A stretch of DNA of 64,000 nucleotides. Source: Morella rubra. Its lineage: Eukaryota; Streptophyta; Magnoliopsida; Fagales; Myricaceae. How positions within the stretch are numbered: position 1 is the first letter of the stretch; each line of letters begins with the position of its first letter. Below, piece after piece: positions 12,179 through 23,112 of the stretch. The stretch spans positions 22,309,751-22,373,750 of the forward strand of contig CM025854.1 of NCBI GenBank assembly GCA_003952965.2, in the 5' to 3' direction. Position numbers and translations under genes: made by a program. The notes below the pieces were generated by a model, which had not been told where the DNA came from, made no database searches, and saw only the letters and a program-made list of their open reading frames with translations.

Positions 12179-14057
12179 GTAAGCATAAGTTGCTCATTCG
12201 TACAAAGTATGAAACTTTAAATAGCCCTTGTCGCTTTTATATACAATAAAAATGTTGAAGTAAAATCTCCGCCCCTCCCCTTAAGTAAAGGAAAATGAAA
12301 ATCAAAGGGGAAAAAACCTGGGGCAGTACGTATTGCAATGCAAGTTGAACCAGTTAATGATAGCTTTAACTCAATAACAATCTGCTATCCGCAAATCTAG
12401 TACTTAGGCTAACTTGTTGATGCATCGAGTGAGTGGTGTTTTAGTCCCCTTATAGCTTAGGCTAGTAGTGTTTTACTAGTATTAAGTCTACAAGGAAGTC
12501 TGCAAAAATTAGAGCTGAATATTTGCACTCTTACATACACATGTCGAGCTTTTTTTTTTTTTTTTCCCCTCAAGTATTTTACCATTCCGTTTTGCTGCTG
12601 ATGCTCCATGATTATAATTATCTTTCTGTCCTCCTTGTCTTTAATGCTAGTAAGGTAGTATATGTCGTTGGACATCTTGCCTTTCCCAACGTTTTTATGT
12701 ACTCTGTTAGGTTGGCTGGTTACTGTAGTTTCTAATATATTGCTACCATTTGGTGACTTGAGTTCCAGAGAGTCTACCAAAGAAATGTAGTGAAGAGGAG
12801 CAAACTCATTGTGCCTCGCCCCTCCCGATGATAGTCTTTGCAAAATTTTGCGGGAGAAGATTGTTTTGAACACATATAGAGGTTAATGGAGCGTATTGAT
12901 CCAAAAACTTGAAATTCACCTAAACTACCCTGACAACTGTGTTTGCAGAGTGCAGATATTACAGATGGTGCAAGTGGCGTGTATGGATGATCATTATTCT
13001 TCAAAGGTAGATTGGAAAAAATATTCTGAGCTACAGCATGCTACCATAGTTTATGCAGTTGCGAATCTGTATTTTATTTTTTAGCATGTCCAAGAAACAG
13101 AATATATGGTAATGATGTATAACTTTTCGGTATGCAATGCTAATGGTTTGAAGTAGAGTACGTGTTTGTTTAGAATTTCATATGTATTTGAGTGAGGCCA
13201 ATGTTTGAACCCTCACTGGTAACTTGTCATTCAGAAAGCATTAATGTTTCAGATTATCTTAGAGCATATTGGGTATCTTAGCAAACCAGACTAGTAGATG
13301 TGCCCGAATTTCCTTCAACCCTTAATGGTAGTGGTGGTATATGCCAGGTGGAGACACTTAGGTTGAAGGGCGCATGTGGACACTTGACTGAACCATTTTT
13401 CAAGTACAGGTAACAGGTGAAGTCTATTATTTTTAGGAGGATCTAACCTTTCTAACAAACATTGCTGCTGGTTTTCTAATGTCCTGCAGGGGCATGCTGA
13501 CATGGTTTTAAACAGCTGATCTGATATGAACTTCTGAAGTCAAGGCTTTCTGAATTATATGAAAATGATAATTTCTGGCTCCAATTGCCCCACATACTCA
13601 ACAGATGATATTTTTAGAATTTCAAGGTCAGATGTTGAAGGAGTTCAAGAGGATCAGGTTATTAATATAGGTTGTAGTCGCAGGTAGCTACTTCTGTTTT
13701 GGAATAATGTAAATATTTGCAAAATCTGGATTTACATACTTGATTAATATGAGTACTCTATTATTCCCCATCTTGTTCTGGGAACCTTACATACTCTAAC
13801 TCTGATCTCCATAGTTTATATGAATGCTTCTTTTGTTATTTCACACCTAATAGTGGAGATCCTACACATACGAGTATACTCTGTTCTTTTTATTCATCAC
13901 CATTATATATTCTCATGTCTGAAATCTATTTATTTAATTTCTTGATGGTCACTTGAATAAATTAATCAGTAGAGCTCAATGGAGAGAAATATGCAAATAA
14001 TCAATTAAAATACAAAAATTCCAAACAGCCAGAATAATACCTAAAATATCCAGGATT
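12179..14057. other. No gene recognised downstream of the SBP remnant
   Basis: Several short open stretches with AG/GT borders occur (for example around 12950-13010 and 13490-13690), but none matches a family I know or extends the SBP frame convincingly. A T-run lies at 12550-12566. Confidence 0.4.
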
Positions 14058-14609
14058 CTAAAAAAAAAAAAAAATCATTCTGTGCAATGTGCACGACTCA
14101 AAATTCACCAATGACGAACTCTGTTGTGGGCATAATAGCAGCTCACATGATTTGAAAAAACCACTCCCTGGAACCCTTACTCCGTCGAGATGGCCTCTAG
14201 CCACAAAGAACAGCCATCGTCGTCGTTGGGTCAAAGCGACAAAAACTTGGCATCGTCTTAACGTCGTTAGTGAAGGAGGTATTATTGATGCACTGCATAT
14301 CGTCGGTGAAAGGTGAACAAACCTTGACAATCTGAATGTCGTAGGCCACAGAACAAAAATGACAATTGGTGCAAAATGATGGACTCTTCACAGACGACTG
14401 CTCAACCGTTCTTCCAATGCCATTCAAGGTCGACGTAGCATCAACTTGGCTGACAGAGGAGCGCAATTGTCGCAGTCGTGCTGTCTGCACACGACAATCA
14501 TGACCAACGCTTGACGACCGAAAGCAGTGGCTGAAGGGCTCCAGTGACGGGTTTATATATCTTTGGTGACGGCAGCACTCGTCGGGTGAGCCCGAATTTG
14601 TTGTAGTGT
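14058..14609. mobile_element. Probable CACTA-type transposon terminus with subterminal repeats
   Basis: On the minus strand the sequence starting at 14609 reads CACTACAACAAATTCGGG, the classic plant CACTA/En-Spm terminal start. Inside it, GACGA/TCGTC and GTGACGG motifs recur from 14190 to 14585, as expected for subterminal repeats. No opposite CACTA terminus or transposase was found, so the left boundary is arbitrary. It may be a non-autonomous or deleted copy. Confidence 0.5.
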
Positions 14610-14968
14610 ATTCACTCATTTCAATACAGGAAATCTACAGACAACCTTACAAATCATCATTACTTTTGTCACAAACATCAATACAACTTAATAACTTCTA
14701 CATAAATACCAATAAAATTATAACATCACCTAAATATTCACGGCATAGTTAAAATTTCTAAAATTTTATCTAGAGGAACATCCGACCCGCACTCCTTTGA
14801 AGGTATCTCACCCGCTCGTACAGAAATTCTAGTCCCAAAGCATTCAAGAAAAACTATCGAAAGCCCCCTCTTATCTGTCTGACGATTGAGTAATTATTTT
14901 GTAAGTGGAAAAAAACAAAAGATAAAGCAGCCAAAATAGGCTGCTGTCCAACTAGCCACCGATAAACT

Positions 14969-14976
14969 ATTTAAAG
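14969..14976 (+). promoter_or_regulatory. TATA-like box upstream of the NBS-LRR locus
   Basis: TATTTAAA is followed by a CT-rich stretch (14994-15015), a common plant core-promoter arrangement, about 530 bases upstream of the resistance-gene ATG. A 92-codon frame (15023-15301) in between could be a long upstream ORF or chance. Confidence 0.35.
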
Positions 14977-15503
14977 AAGGAAACCGCTCTCCGTCTCTTT
15001 CCTCTCTCTTCTACTCCCAACAATGGGATTCACTAGAAATGTACTGTTCAAGCCTCCATATATCTTTTTTTTTTTAAATCAATATCTGATGCCTGGACCA
15101 GAGAAAAAAGAAAAAAAAATAGAGTGGGAAAGAAAGAACTTGGGGACGTTCGAGTCACAGAAAATCGTTTTCCGTCAAACTTTGTCAATCTCTTTCCTTC
15201 AGGACTTCAAGTACGAATTCTTTCTAGGTTGCATCACAAATTCCAGTACGCAGCTTTGTCCAAAATTCAGGAGATTTACTTCACCAATTCCTGCAAAATA
15301 ACCTGCTTTTTCTTTCGTGCGGCACTATTCTCCTTTTAACTGGTGGGCTGGACCCCATAACCCTATCATGTGCCAGGCATTAGTTTGCAGTCTTTTGTAA
15401 ACCTTCGTTCCATCGTTTCACACTCGAGATAATGAAATCATCGCCTTTTCTTTGTTGCCGTACTCTGTAGTCTAAGAGGGCAAAGATAGGAAGATCAGCA
15501 AAT

Positions 15504-18021
15504 ATGGCCGACAGCATTGTTACTGTCCTTCTAGAGTACTTGCCAGGGCTACTCGCAGAAGAAGCTCATTTACTTCATGGAGTGGAGGATCAAGTCAAGT
15601 CACTTCATAGGGAGCTCAGGCTGATGAATATCTTCCTCCAGAACTCCGAGGGAAAACGGAACGAGCATGACATAGTGAAGGAGGTAGTCAGGCAAATCAG
15701 AGATGTTGCTCACGAGGTCGAGGATGTTATCGACACATTCGTCTTGAACGTTGCAGAACAAAGGAAGAGGAACGTCTTGGGAAAGATAGTTCACAGCCTT
15801 AACCACGCAATTACGGTTCACCAAGTTGCAAAGAAGATAGAAGGCCTCAACAAAGAGATCAATAAGATTTACGACAATATAACCAAGTACGGCATCGAAA
15901 GAACCGAAGCGAGAGTGGACGCAGCAGCAGTGGAGGCACTACACAAACGTAGGAGAGACGTTGAGGAAGATGACGTGGTGGGTTTCGCTCATGACTCGGC
16001 GACATTGGTGAAGCAGCTTACTGAAGGGAATCCAAGTCTTGATGTCATTTCAATCATCGGCATGGGCGGCTTGGGGAAAACCACTCTTGCCAGGAAACTC
16101 TATAACAGTGATAAAGTCAAGAGCCGCTTCCGTTTCCGAGCATGGGTGTACGTATCTCAAGATTTCCAAATCAGAGATCTTTTGCTAAAAATTTTTAAGT
16201 CGGTGGCTCCAAATTATGAAAATGATGTGATGCCCGAAGAAATGAACGAGGATGAATTAAAAAAGCAGATGTTTGTGTACCTAGAAGGAAAGAGGTACCT
16301 AATAGTCATGGATGACATATGGGGATCTGAAGTTTGGAATGACGTCAGAACTGCGTTTCCTCTTAACATGAGAGGAAGCAGAATCTTGATCACTAGCCGC
16401 ATACAAGAAGTGGCTTTACATGCAAGCCGCAATCCACCCTATTTTCTTCCAGTTCTTAACAAAGATGAAAGCTGGGAACTCTTTTGTAAGAAGGTCTTTC
16501 GAGCAGAAAATTGTCCTGCAGATTTAGAAACTCTGGGAAGACAAATTGTAGAAAGTTGTCATGGTTTACCACTTGCAATTGTGGTGTTAGGGGGCGTTTT
16601 AGCAAACAAAGAGAAGACACAACGAACATGGTCGAGATTGGTTGGCCATGTAAATTCTTGTCTCACTCATGCTACAACAATATGCAAAGACATTCTAGCT
16701 CTAAGCTACGCTCACCTACCCCGACGCTTGAAACCATGTTTTATGTACTTTGGTATGTACCCAGAAGACTTTGAGATCCCTGTAAGGAAACTGATTGAAC
16801 TATGGATAGCCGAGGGATTCATGTACACTGGCAGTAGGAGAATGGAGAGATGACTTGGATGGACTACTTGAGGAGCTCATTGATCGAAGCTTGATCCGAA
16901 GTGGCTAGCCGAGGACGGATGGAGGAGTAAAGACATGATCGCTCCAGATCTTCTGCGAGACCTCTGCATATTCGAGGGCATTGAGGTTTTTGGAGGTTCG
17001 TACAAATGTTAACCTATCAAACACGAATAAATCTCGCAGACTTTCAATCCAGGGTAGCTTTTCTCGCTACATCTCTTTAAACTCCTCTGACAGCTCGTAT
17101 GCCCGCTCTTTGTTGTCCTTTGACCGAGATTCATGGGTGTTTGATAGCAATTACCTCTGGAAATGGATCAATAAAAACTTCAAATTGATTCGGGTGCTTC
17201 AGTTTGGGCTTTCAGATAACATAGACATTCCCGGAGATGTAGAAAAGTTGATCCATTTGAGGTACCTCAGTATAAATTGTGTTTACTTGAGACATATTTC
17301 AGCTTCTATTCAAAGCCTTTCGTATCTAGAAACACTTGATCTGAGAGGTTGTAGTGTGACAAGTTTGCCAGATGGGATATGGAATATGCAGCTTTTAAAG
17401 AATCTGTATGTGTCACCACATAAGGAACATAGTTTACCAAACCCTTCGGACAAAGAGATTAAACCTCAAGTGTGGAACCTTCAAAAATTCCTAATTTGAC
17501 CATTAGGAATATGTTTGTCTCGAATGAGAGCGACAAGCAGAAGATTTGAAGCCTCCAGGAATACGTTGTCAAACGCTGAGAGATTGTAGAGCAGAAAAGC
17601 TTTGGCAATCCCATTTTTCCGTTCAAACAAAGATTGTAAGTGATTTAAGAGCTTCCTGGGTGGCGGCCCATGGCCATTCCGGGAAACCCAAGAGTGTCTT
17701 AAGATACTGAAAGTAGGAAACTGCAATTTCGGCATGTTCCCTCCACTGAAAGTATGGAAACTGCGTTTCCGTCATGGAAGGTTGGTTTCCTGCAAATTGA
17801 TGTTGGGAAGTTGCAAATTGAAAAATGGATACAGGAGAAAGATGCAATGACGCCTGAAACATTTGGTTATCAGATATTGCCAATATGGGAGGCGGCCGCT
17901 CCCTGAGGAACTGAGAAGTTTGACTTCATTGCAAAATGTAAAGGTGATACGGAGCTTCGTATTTGCATCTACGTTTCAGCAATTGCAGATGCAGCTTGGG
18001 TTTGCATTACAGATCGAGTAG
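15504..18021 (+). pseudogene. CC-NBS-LRR disease-resistance protein (RPP13/RPP8-like), frameshifted
   Basis: The first 449 codons are clean. They contain an Rx-type coiled coil with EDVID at residues 72-77, the P-loop GMGGLGKTT at 186-194, kinase-2 LIVMDDIW, RNBS-B GSRILITSR, GLPL (GLPLAIVVLGG) and RNBS-D CFMYFGMYPED. The frame then breaks at about 16845. The winged-helix/MHD region continues in pieces with a stop, and the MHD position reads A-P-D instead of the usual H-D (about 16940). A second clean frame (16981-17499) gives the leucine-rich start, with LRYLSIN and LETLDLRG. After a stop at 17499 LRR text continues in other frames (NCNFGMFPPLKVWKL; LPEELRSLTSLQNVKV at about 17900) and ends at TAG 18019-18021. 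Intact relatives act as intracellular pathogen sensors in the cytosol. The product here would be a CC-NB truncation at best. Confidence 0.88.
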
Positions 18022-19299
18022 CCTACAGGCCACAGCTCCCTATTGACTTCTTCCAGAGAGCCAGCACACTGGTATACTTTTTCTAGCCTTTGCTCTGAAT
18101 AGATCACATTTTTCCATTCCAGTGCCCAAACATATTTTCAACAATTTTTAATTATGGGATGGCAGTGACATTGGGCAGAAACAGAGATGGTGTTCCTTAC
18201 AAGTGCTGCTAGGAGACTGTCACCTTAAATCGACCTTATGAAGTAAGCATGGAATAGCAGCCTTGTCTTTTAAGGGGCACTGGGACAGGAATGCTCTTAG
18301 TTTTCTGATGAGTAGGTTTTGCGTCTGGTTTTCACGGCCGAATGAATTTTTCGACGATGATTTAACTTGTATCCACCAAATCCAAGTTGACTTAAATTTG
18401 TAGTTGCTACCCACGAGATCTCCTATGTTGTACTAATGTCTTCCGAATTTGATGTCTCTGCAGAGCAAACTGTTTAAATAAAATGTTGACTTTTCTAACA
18501 GCTCAAGGCATCTCAATTTGTGTTCTGCGCAGCCAGCTTTCAACACAGCAGCATTATTTTCAGTAGTGATTCATTAGAATGTTTTTGATTGAGAACCAGC
18601 ACTAGGATTTGTAGAGCTATGTTGGTTTGTTTGCAATGAAGTTTACCTTGTTGTGTACAAGATCCGCCAAAATAACAGCTCTATCTCCCTTATTTGCAAT
18701 GAAGAAGTTACTTCAATTCATCTACGACTTTTGCTTTCTCTGTCTGGATATATTTCTCGTTGGTCTCTACTCTAAGGTATGCCAGGAGGAGTGAAACACT
18801 GAAACTGTTTGATATGCTTTGCTTTCCAAAGCCCAGCCTGATGCCCCATTGGTAGATATGAAAAAAAAAATTTGTGCTTAGTGGGTTTTGTGTCCTAATT
18901 AGTGATAAGACCCTTAGGCATGCTTAGGTTACTTGGATCTTAGGTCCATTTGTGTATGTCTTCTTTCGTTGTACCTAATAGCTGGTTCAGTGGGCGCCTC
19001 TGATTTGTAAAAGAGCGTTTTTGTAATACCCTTTGTTTTTGTGATGAATTCCATTACTTGCCTGGGGATTAAATAAAAAAACAAGAAAAAAACACCATGC
19101 CCTCATTTGCATATTCTTCTATTTTACTTTTTGACCCGTGAACCACTTGAGGAAATCGAAATTTGTCACTTTTTTTTCTGGTCGACCAATCAGGTACTTG
19201 ATGTTATGGCTTATTAGAAAGGATATCAATTTCTTTTTGTTTCCTTTTGTTTTTTTTTTTTCAAGGACCTATGTAGATAATGTGCTCAAAATGTTATTG
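18022..19299. other. Downstream of the NBS-LRR locus; no gene recognised
   Basis: Moderately AT-rich sequence with no recognisable exon; probably old 3' flank of the resistance gene. Confidence 0.4.
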
Positions 19300-19642
19300 T
19301 CGGCCCATTGAACCGTCTTTCCTCCCAAAATTAGTTGGTGTTAGGAGAGCATCATTCAAGTCTTTTATGACATTCAACATCATATTTAGCGGGCCTATCC
19401 TAAGAAACTCGGGAGTGGCATTGTGAAACTCCAACAATCTCTCTCTCAAGATAAAATGATTACGACTTAAATTTATGACCTCCTAACTCTAAAATCACTT
19501 GTTGGACCGTTGAACCACCATTCCTCTTAAAATCAATTGGTGTTAAGAGAGCGTCACTCAAGTCTTTTATAACATTCAACATAGCACATAGTAAACTTGT
19601 TCTAAGAGCGGTCGCGGTGAGCGACATCGTGGAATTCCAACA
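19300..19642. repeat. Diverged direct duplication (~140 bp, two copies)
   Basis: Copy 1 (about 19300-19435) and copy 2 (about 19501-19642) share 'ttgaacc', 'attggtgtta', 'gagagc', 'caagtctttta', 'acattcaacat' and 'aactccaac/ttccaac' in the same order. They are clearly related but with many substitutions. No coding function is seen. Confidence 0.65.
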
Positions 19643-20991
19643 CATATAGTAGCCATCTTTATACCATTCTCAATACCATAAGGCTCGGCCCAAGTGCCCA
19701 TTGTAGATGGGGTTTGCATAAACAGCCGACTTCTCAACACTTCTAGCTCTCTAATCTTGCATCTACTTCAAAGGATACGGTTTTAGTCAAGTGTTTAATT
19801 TTTCGAATAGGTTGCTTTTTTTCGCTATGTTTTTGTTCTTCTTTTTCCTTCGGGTGGAGGTATACAGGGTTTGTGAGCTATGCAACGAGGAGATAGCTAT
19901 TTTCCTTCCAACTCCTTGCCTTAACTGAGACAAGATTCAATCTTATAACCCTTATTTTTCATAATAATTATCAGGGCTGCTATTTTTGGGAGTCTTACGC
20001 AACTCATAAAAATGAGGCCTTTATTTTTTAAAAAAATAAATAAATTCAAATTCAAAATTAAAATATAAATTTCCTTCTTGTCTTTTTAAATGTAAAATAT
20101 TCAAGTTTAGTCAATAAATCAGTTTCAATAGATAAAATTGTTAGACTATTTAATCTATCTTGAGACATATTTATTAGTAAATAATTTTTTATAATATTTT
20201 ATTTTGAAAAGCTTCTATTGCATATGCAATGTAATAAGTACAGTTAAGTAATATTCTATTTAAAGTAAAACAATTTTTAAAACAATCTAGAGCATAGTGC
20301 TAGATTCTAGGATGTTCAGTTTTTTATTTTAAATTTCAATTTTGTAAACTAATTTTTAAGTGTTCCTATTTTATAGGCCTTTATTAAGTTTTATTTAAAA
20401 AAAATAGAATTTTTTTTTTCTTCTTAATTTTGATTTTACTATAATGTCTGACCCCGTAATTAGGGAGCTTACGCGCGTCAACTGCCTACCTATATGAACA
20501 AAGGTAATTGACGAGGTGGATAATGCTATAACAAGTTATTGAAGTTGTAGAGCCAGGGGCCCTGGTTATGGGTGGACCAGGCACATATAATAGGCAGGCA
20601 TGTTTGAGGCCAATCTACCATTGAGCTAGACGTACAAAGTCCAACAATAGTAAATATATCCTTTGTTTTTAACCATAAAGACCAAGAAACTATATTCATA
20701 CATGGCCATATAATGGATATGATCGCCTTTTGATTTCATTTTTTCCGTTCTGTTTGTGGGTATGCAAGAAGCTCTGTTTCTTTTATTCGAAACAGAGATA
20801 GAAAAATAGGTAATGCTTTCTAGAGAATCAGGAAAAAGGCCATTGCACAAGGTTGTGCGTGCAGCAAAGGCGAACTGAGATTCCTTTGTTGAAATGAAAG
20901 TCTGAAATTCAGTGAGATGAGACCCAGTCATTAAATTGATATTATTCAAATTTGAGATGCACCCCACTGTACTTAAAACTCTGAGGCACAA
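19643..20991. other. AT-rich intergenic, no gene recognised
   Basis: Mostly A/T-rich from 19970 to 20450. A minus-strand frame crossing the right edge (21108-20626) is GH3-like only in its first 26 codons; the rest is unrelated read-through. Confidence 0.4.
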
Positions 20992-21156
20992 CAGAAGGTC
21001 TTTGATACGAGCCTCTACGGGTGCTTTGGGGTCTCTGTAAACGCCATCCACGCCCTTCATCCCACTCATTCTGCGTGGCGCCAAAACACGCAGACTGCAA
21101 ATGGACATTTAGACGCACGGAGGAGGGAGGGTGAAATTATTGAGAGAAGGGGAGAA
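20992..21156 (-). pseudogene. Duplicated fragment of the GH3 beta-glucosidase exon 1 and 5' leader
   Basis: The minus strand encodes [21 protein letters not shown], almost the same as the start of the GH3 gene at 34819 ([21 protein letters not shown]). The 5' leader also aligns (cagactgcaaatggacattt). Similarity stops near 20992, before the exon's splice site, so no working exon remains. The copy continues after the LTR insertion, from 22569. Confidence 0.85.
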
Positions 21157-22568
21157 TGTTAGAGATAATATCATATCAAGATTTGATATGATATTATGGT
21201 TATTACGATATAAAATTATTATAAAGATTCAAAGATTCAAATTTTAAATATAGGAATATTCTTCTATCATGCTTTGTATCCCGTCTCTATAAATAGAGAC
21301 TTCATCTTTGTAATCTGCATGGATTTATAATACAAACACAGCTATAGAAGTTCGAGACCGGACTCCACATTCTATCTCAATTTCAATTAAATATTGCACA
21401 TGTTGGGCCTTCTAATTAAAAGAGAGTCTGGCTCACATGTGAAAGGGAGTGTTAGAGAATATATTCAAATAATAAAATCTTCCTCTTCCTATAAGCTTAA
21501 GCTTTTAGGATGAGTGGTAGAATCACATGGTATCAGAGCTAAGGTCTGAGTTCGAGACCTGACTCCGCACTTCACCCCAATTTCAATTAAATATTGCACG
21601 TGTTGGGCCTTCTAATTAAAAGAAAGTTCGGCCCATACGTGAGGGGGAGTGTTAGAGAATATAATTCAAATAATAAAATTTCCTCTTCCTTTCCTATCAG
21701 TTTAAGCTTTTACAGTGGATATAGATCTTCTAGACCAAACCACTTAAATCTCTATCTCTTCTTACTCTTTCTCCTCTCTCCATTATGTTTTATGCACGAT
21801 TTATCAAATTCTATCATGGTATCAGAGCCTGTGATCCTGCAGCCATAAGTTGGGTCTAGCGGCTCCAAGCTTCTGCATTTTGCACTTTCAATGAGCATTC
21901 CGGCGAGTCTCTATATCTTCTCAGATCCGACACATTAATTTTAGATCCTTCATTTGTCTCACGGATTTTTATTGTTCGAGGTGAGAGTAAAAAAAAAAAG
22001 AAGGAGGTGAGTGAAGAAAAAAAGAAGAAGAAGAAGAGAGAAATAGAGAGAAAAAAAAAGGAAAAAAATGAAAGTTATTTTTCTGTTGATCATTATTCAT
22101 TGACTTTATTGGCTATATTTGGTCATTTGTCTATTGTTATTAAAGACACGACTTGGTCCGTTGGCTATTGTTATTTTGCTCGGTCCACTTCTCAATGATC
22201 ATGTGCTCAAGGCCAGATCACTCATAGTTTTGTTTTTCAAACACAAGATTTGAAAATTCTCCATCATGTGTTTGAGGGAGGCTGTTAGAGATAATATCAA
22301 ATCAAGATTTGATATGATATTATGGTTATGACGATATCAAATTGTTATCAAGATTTAAAGATTCAAATTTTAAATATAGGAATATTCTCCTATCATGTTT
22401 TGTATCCCGTCTCTATTTAATCTGCATGGATTAAATACAAATACAGCCATAAAGAACTTTTACAATAAATATAAGTCTTCTAAACCAAACCACTTAAATT
22501 TCTATCTCTCTTCACTCTTTCTCCTCTCTCTCCATTATATTTTATACACGGTTTATCAAATTCTATCA
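21157..22568 (+). mobile_element. Small non-autonomous LTR retrotransposon with perfect 5-bp target duplication
   Basis: Two LTRs begin TGTTAGAGATAATATC and end ...TTCTATCA: 21157-21816 (enlarged by a nested insert) and 22283-22568 (286 bp). A primer-binding site TGGTATCAGAGC, complementary to initiator Met-tRNA, starts at 21817. A purine tract (tttgagggaggc) ends at 22282. The internal part is only about 470 bp and has no gag or pol, so the element depends on proteins from other copies. GAGAA flanks it at 21152-21156 and 22569-22573. The paralogous sequence near 34927 reads straight through ggggagaatacgcgtg, which is the empty site. Confidence 0.92.
21349..21705 (+). mobile_element. TRIM-like LTR fragment nested within the first LTR
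   Basis: Inside LTR1 lies part-internal, LTR (21450-21527, TGTTAGAGAAT...CACA), internal with its own TGGTATCAGAGC at 21528, then a second LTR start at 21650 that stops around 21705. The second internal ends in gagggggag (purine tract). The order internal-LTR-internal-LTR resembles a piece of a tandem TRIM array. Its right junction falls in 'cttttac', shared with the host LTR, suggesting recombination instead of simple insertion. Confidence 0.65.
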
Positions 22569-22870
22569 GAGAATACGCGTGTGCAAGGATTCGCCGGCGC
22601 CCATTTGGTCTTTAATACTAGCTAAGATCCTTCTCGACGTGAGGTGAAGCACGACTGCTGCCCAACGCTGGTATATGCACCTCTTCATTTTGTAACAGTG
22701 GTCACCACAACACAACTCACTTGAGTTCTAAAAGAAAACCAAAAGCAAAGGGCGGCGCCCTTTTTTTTTTTTTATAACTCACATTATGGTTTCATTTGTC
22801 CGCTGCGCATACAAGATGAGCGCATTAGCGCAATGAGCGCGGCAAAGACCAAAAAAGAGGAGTGATCAGA
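22569..22870. repeat. Continuation of the duplicated GH3 5' flank
   Basis: Sequence from 'tacgcgtgtgcaaggattcg' onward aligns with 34928-35110, including 'ggcgcccat', 'caactcacttgagttc', 'tggtttcatttgtcc' and 'ggcaaagaccaaaaaagag'. This copy has extra sequence at about 22611-22690 relative to the other. Confidence 0.8.
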
Positions 22871-23112
22871 TAGAGAGAATGAATTGGGAAATCTTTCTCC
22901 TACTTTGAACAGAGAAACAGTGCGGCAAAAAAGTAAATGAGTCAGAGAGAGAAAGAATTGGCGAATCTTTCTACTTTGCTACTTTGGACAGAGGATAGTG
23001 CGGCAAAACAATGATGAGGAGTCAGACAGAGAAAGAATCGAGGAATCTTTCGACCACTTTGAGGAAACAGTGTGGCAAAGACAAAAGAAAAAACAGAAAG
23101 AGTTCAGAGAAA
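22871..23112. repeat. Tandem repeat, about three ~80-bp units
   Basis: Units contain 'gagtcagacagagaaagaat', 'gaatctttc', 'ctactttg', 'gaaacagtg' and 'cggcaaa' in order, repeated about three times. Related units occur near 35120-35260 and 35850-35900, so the array predates the duplication. An open frame of 99 codons (22998-23297) passes through it and is probably not a gene. Confidence 0.65.

Noticed and set aside
15023..15301. 92-codon frame before the NBS-LRR gene
   Set aside because: Low-complexity start, no family resemblance; at most an upstream ORF in the leader.
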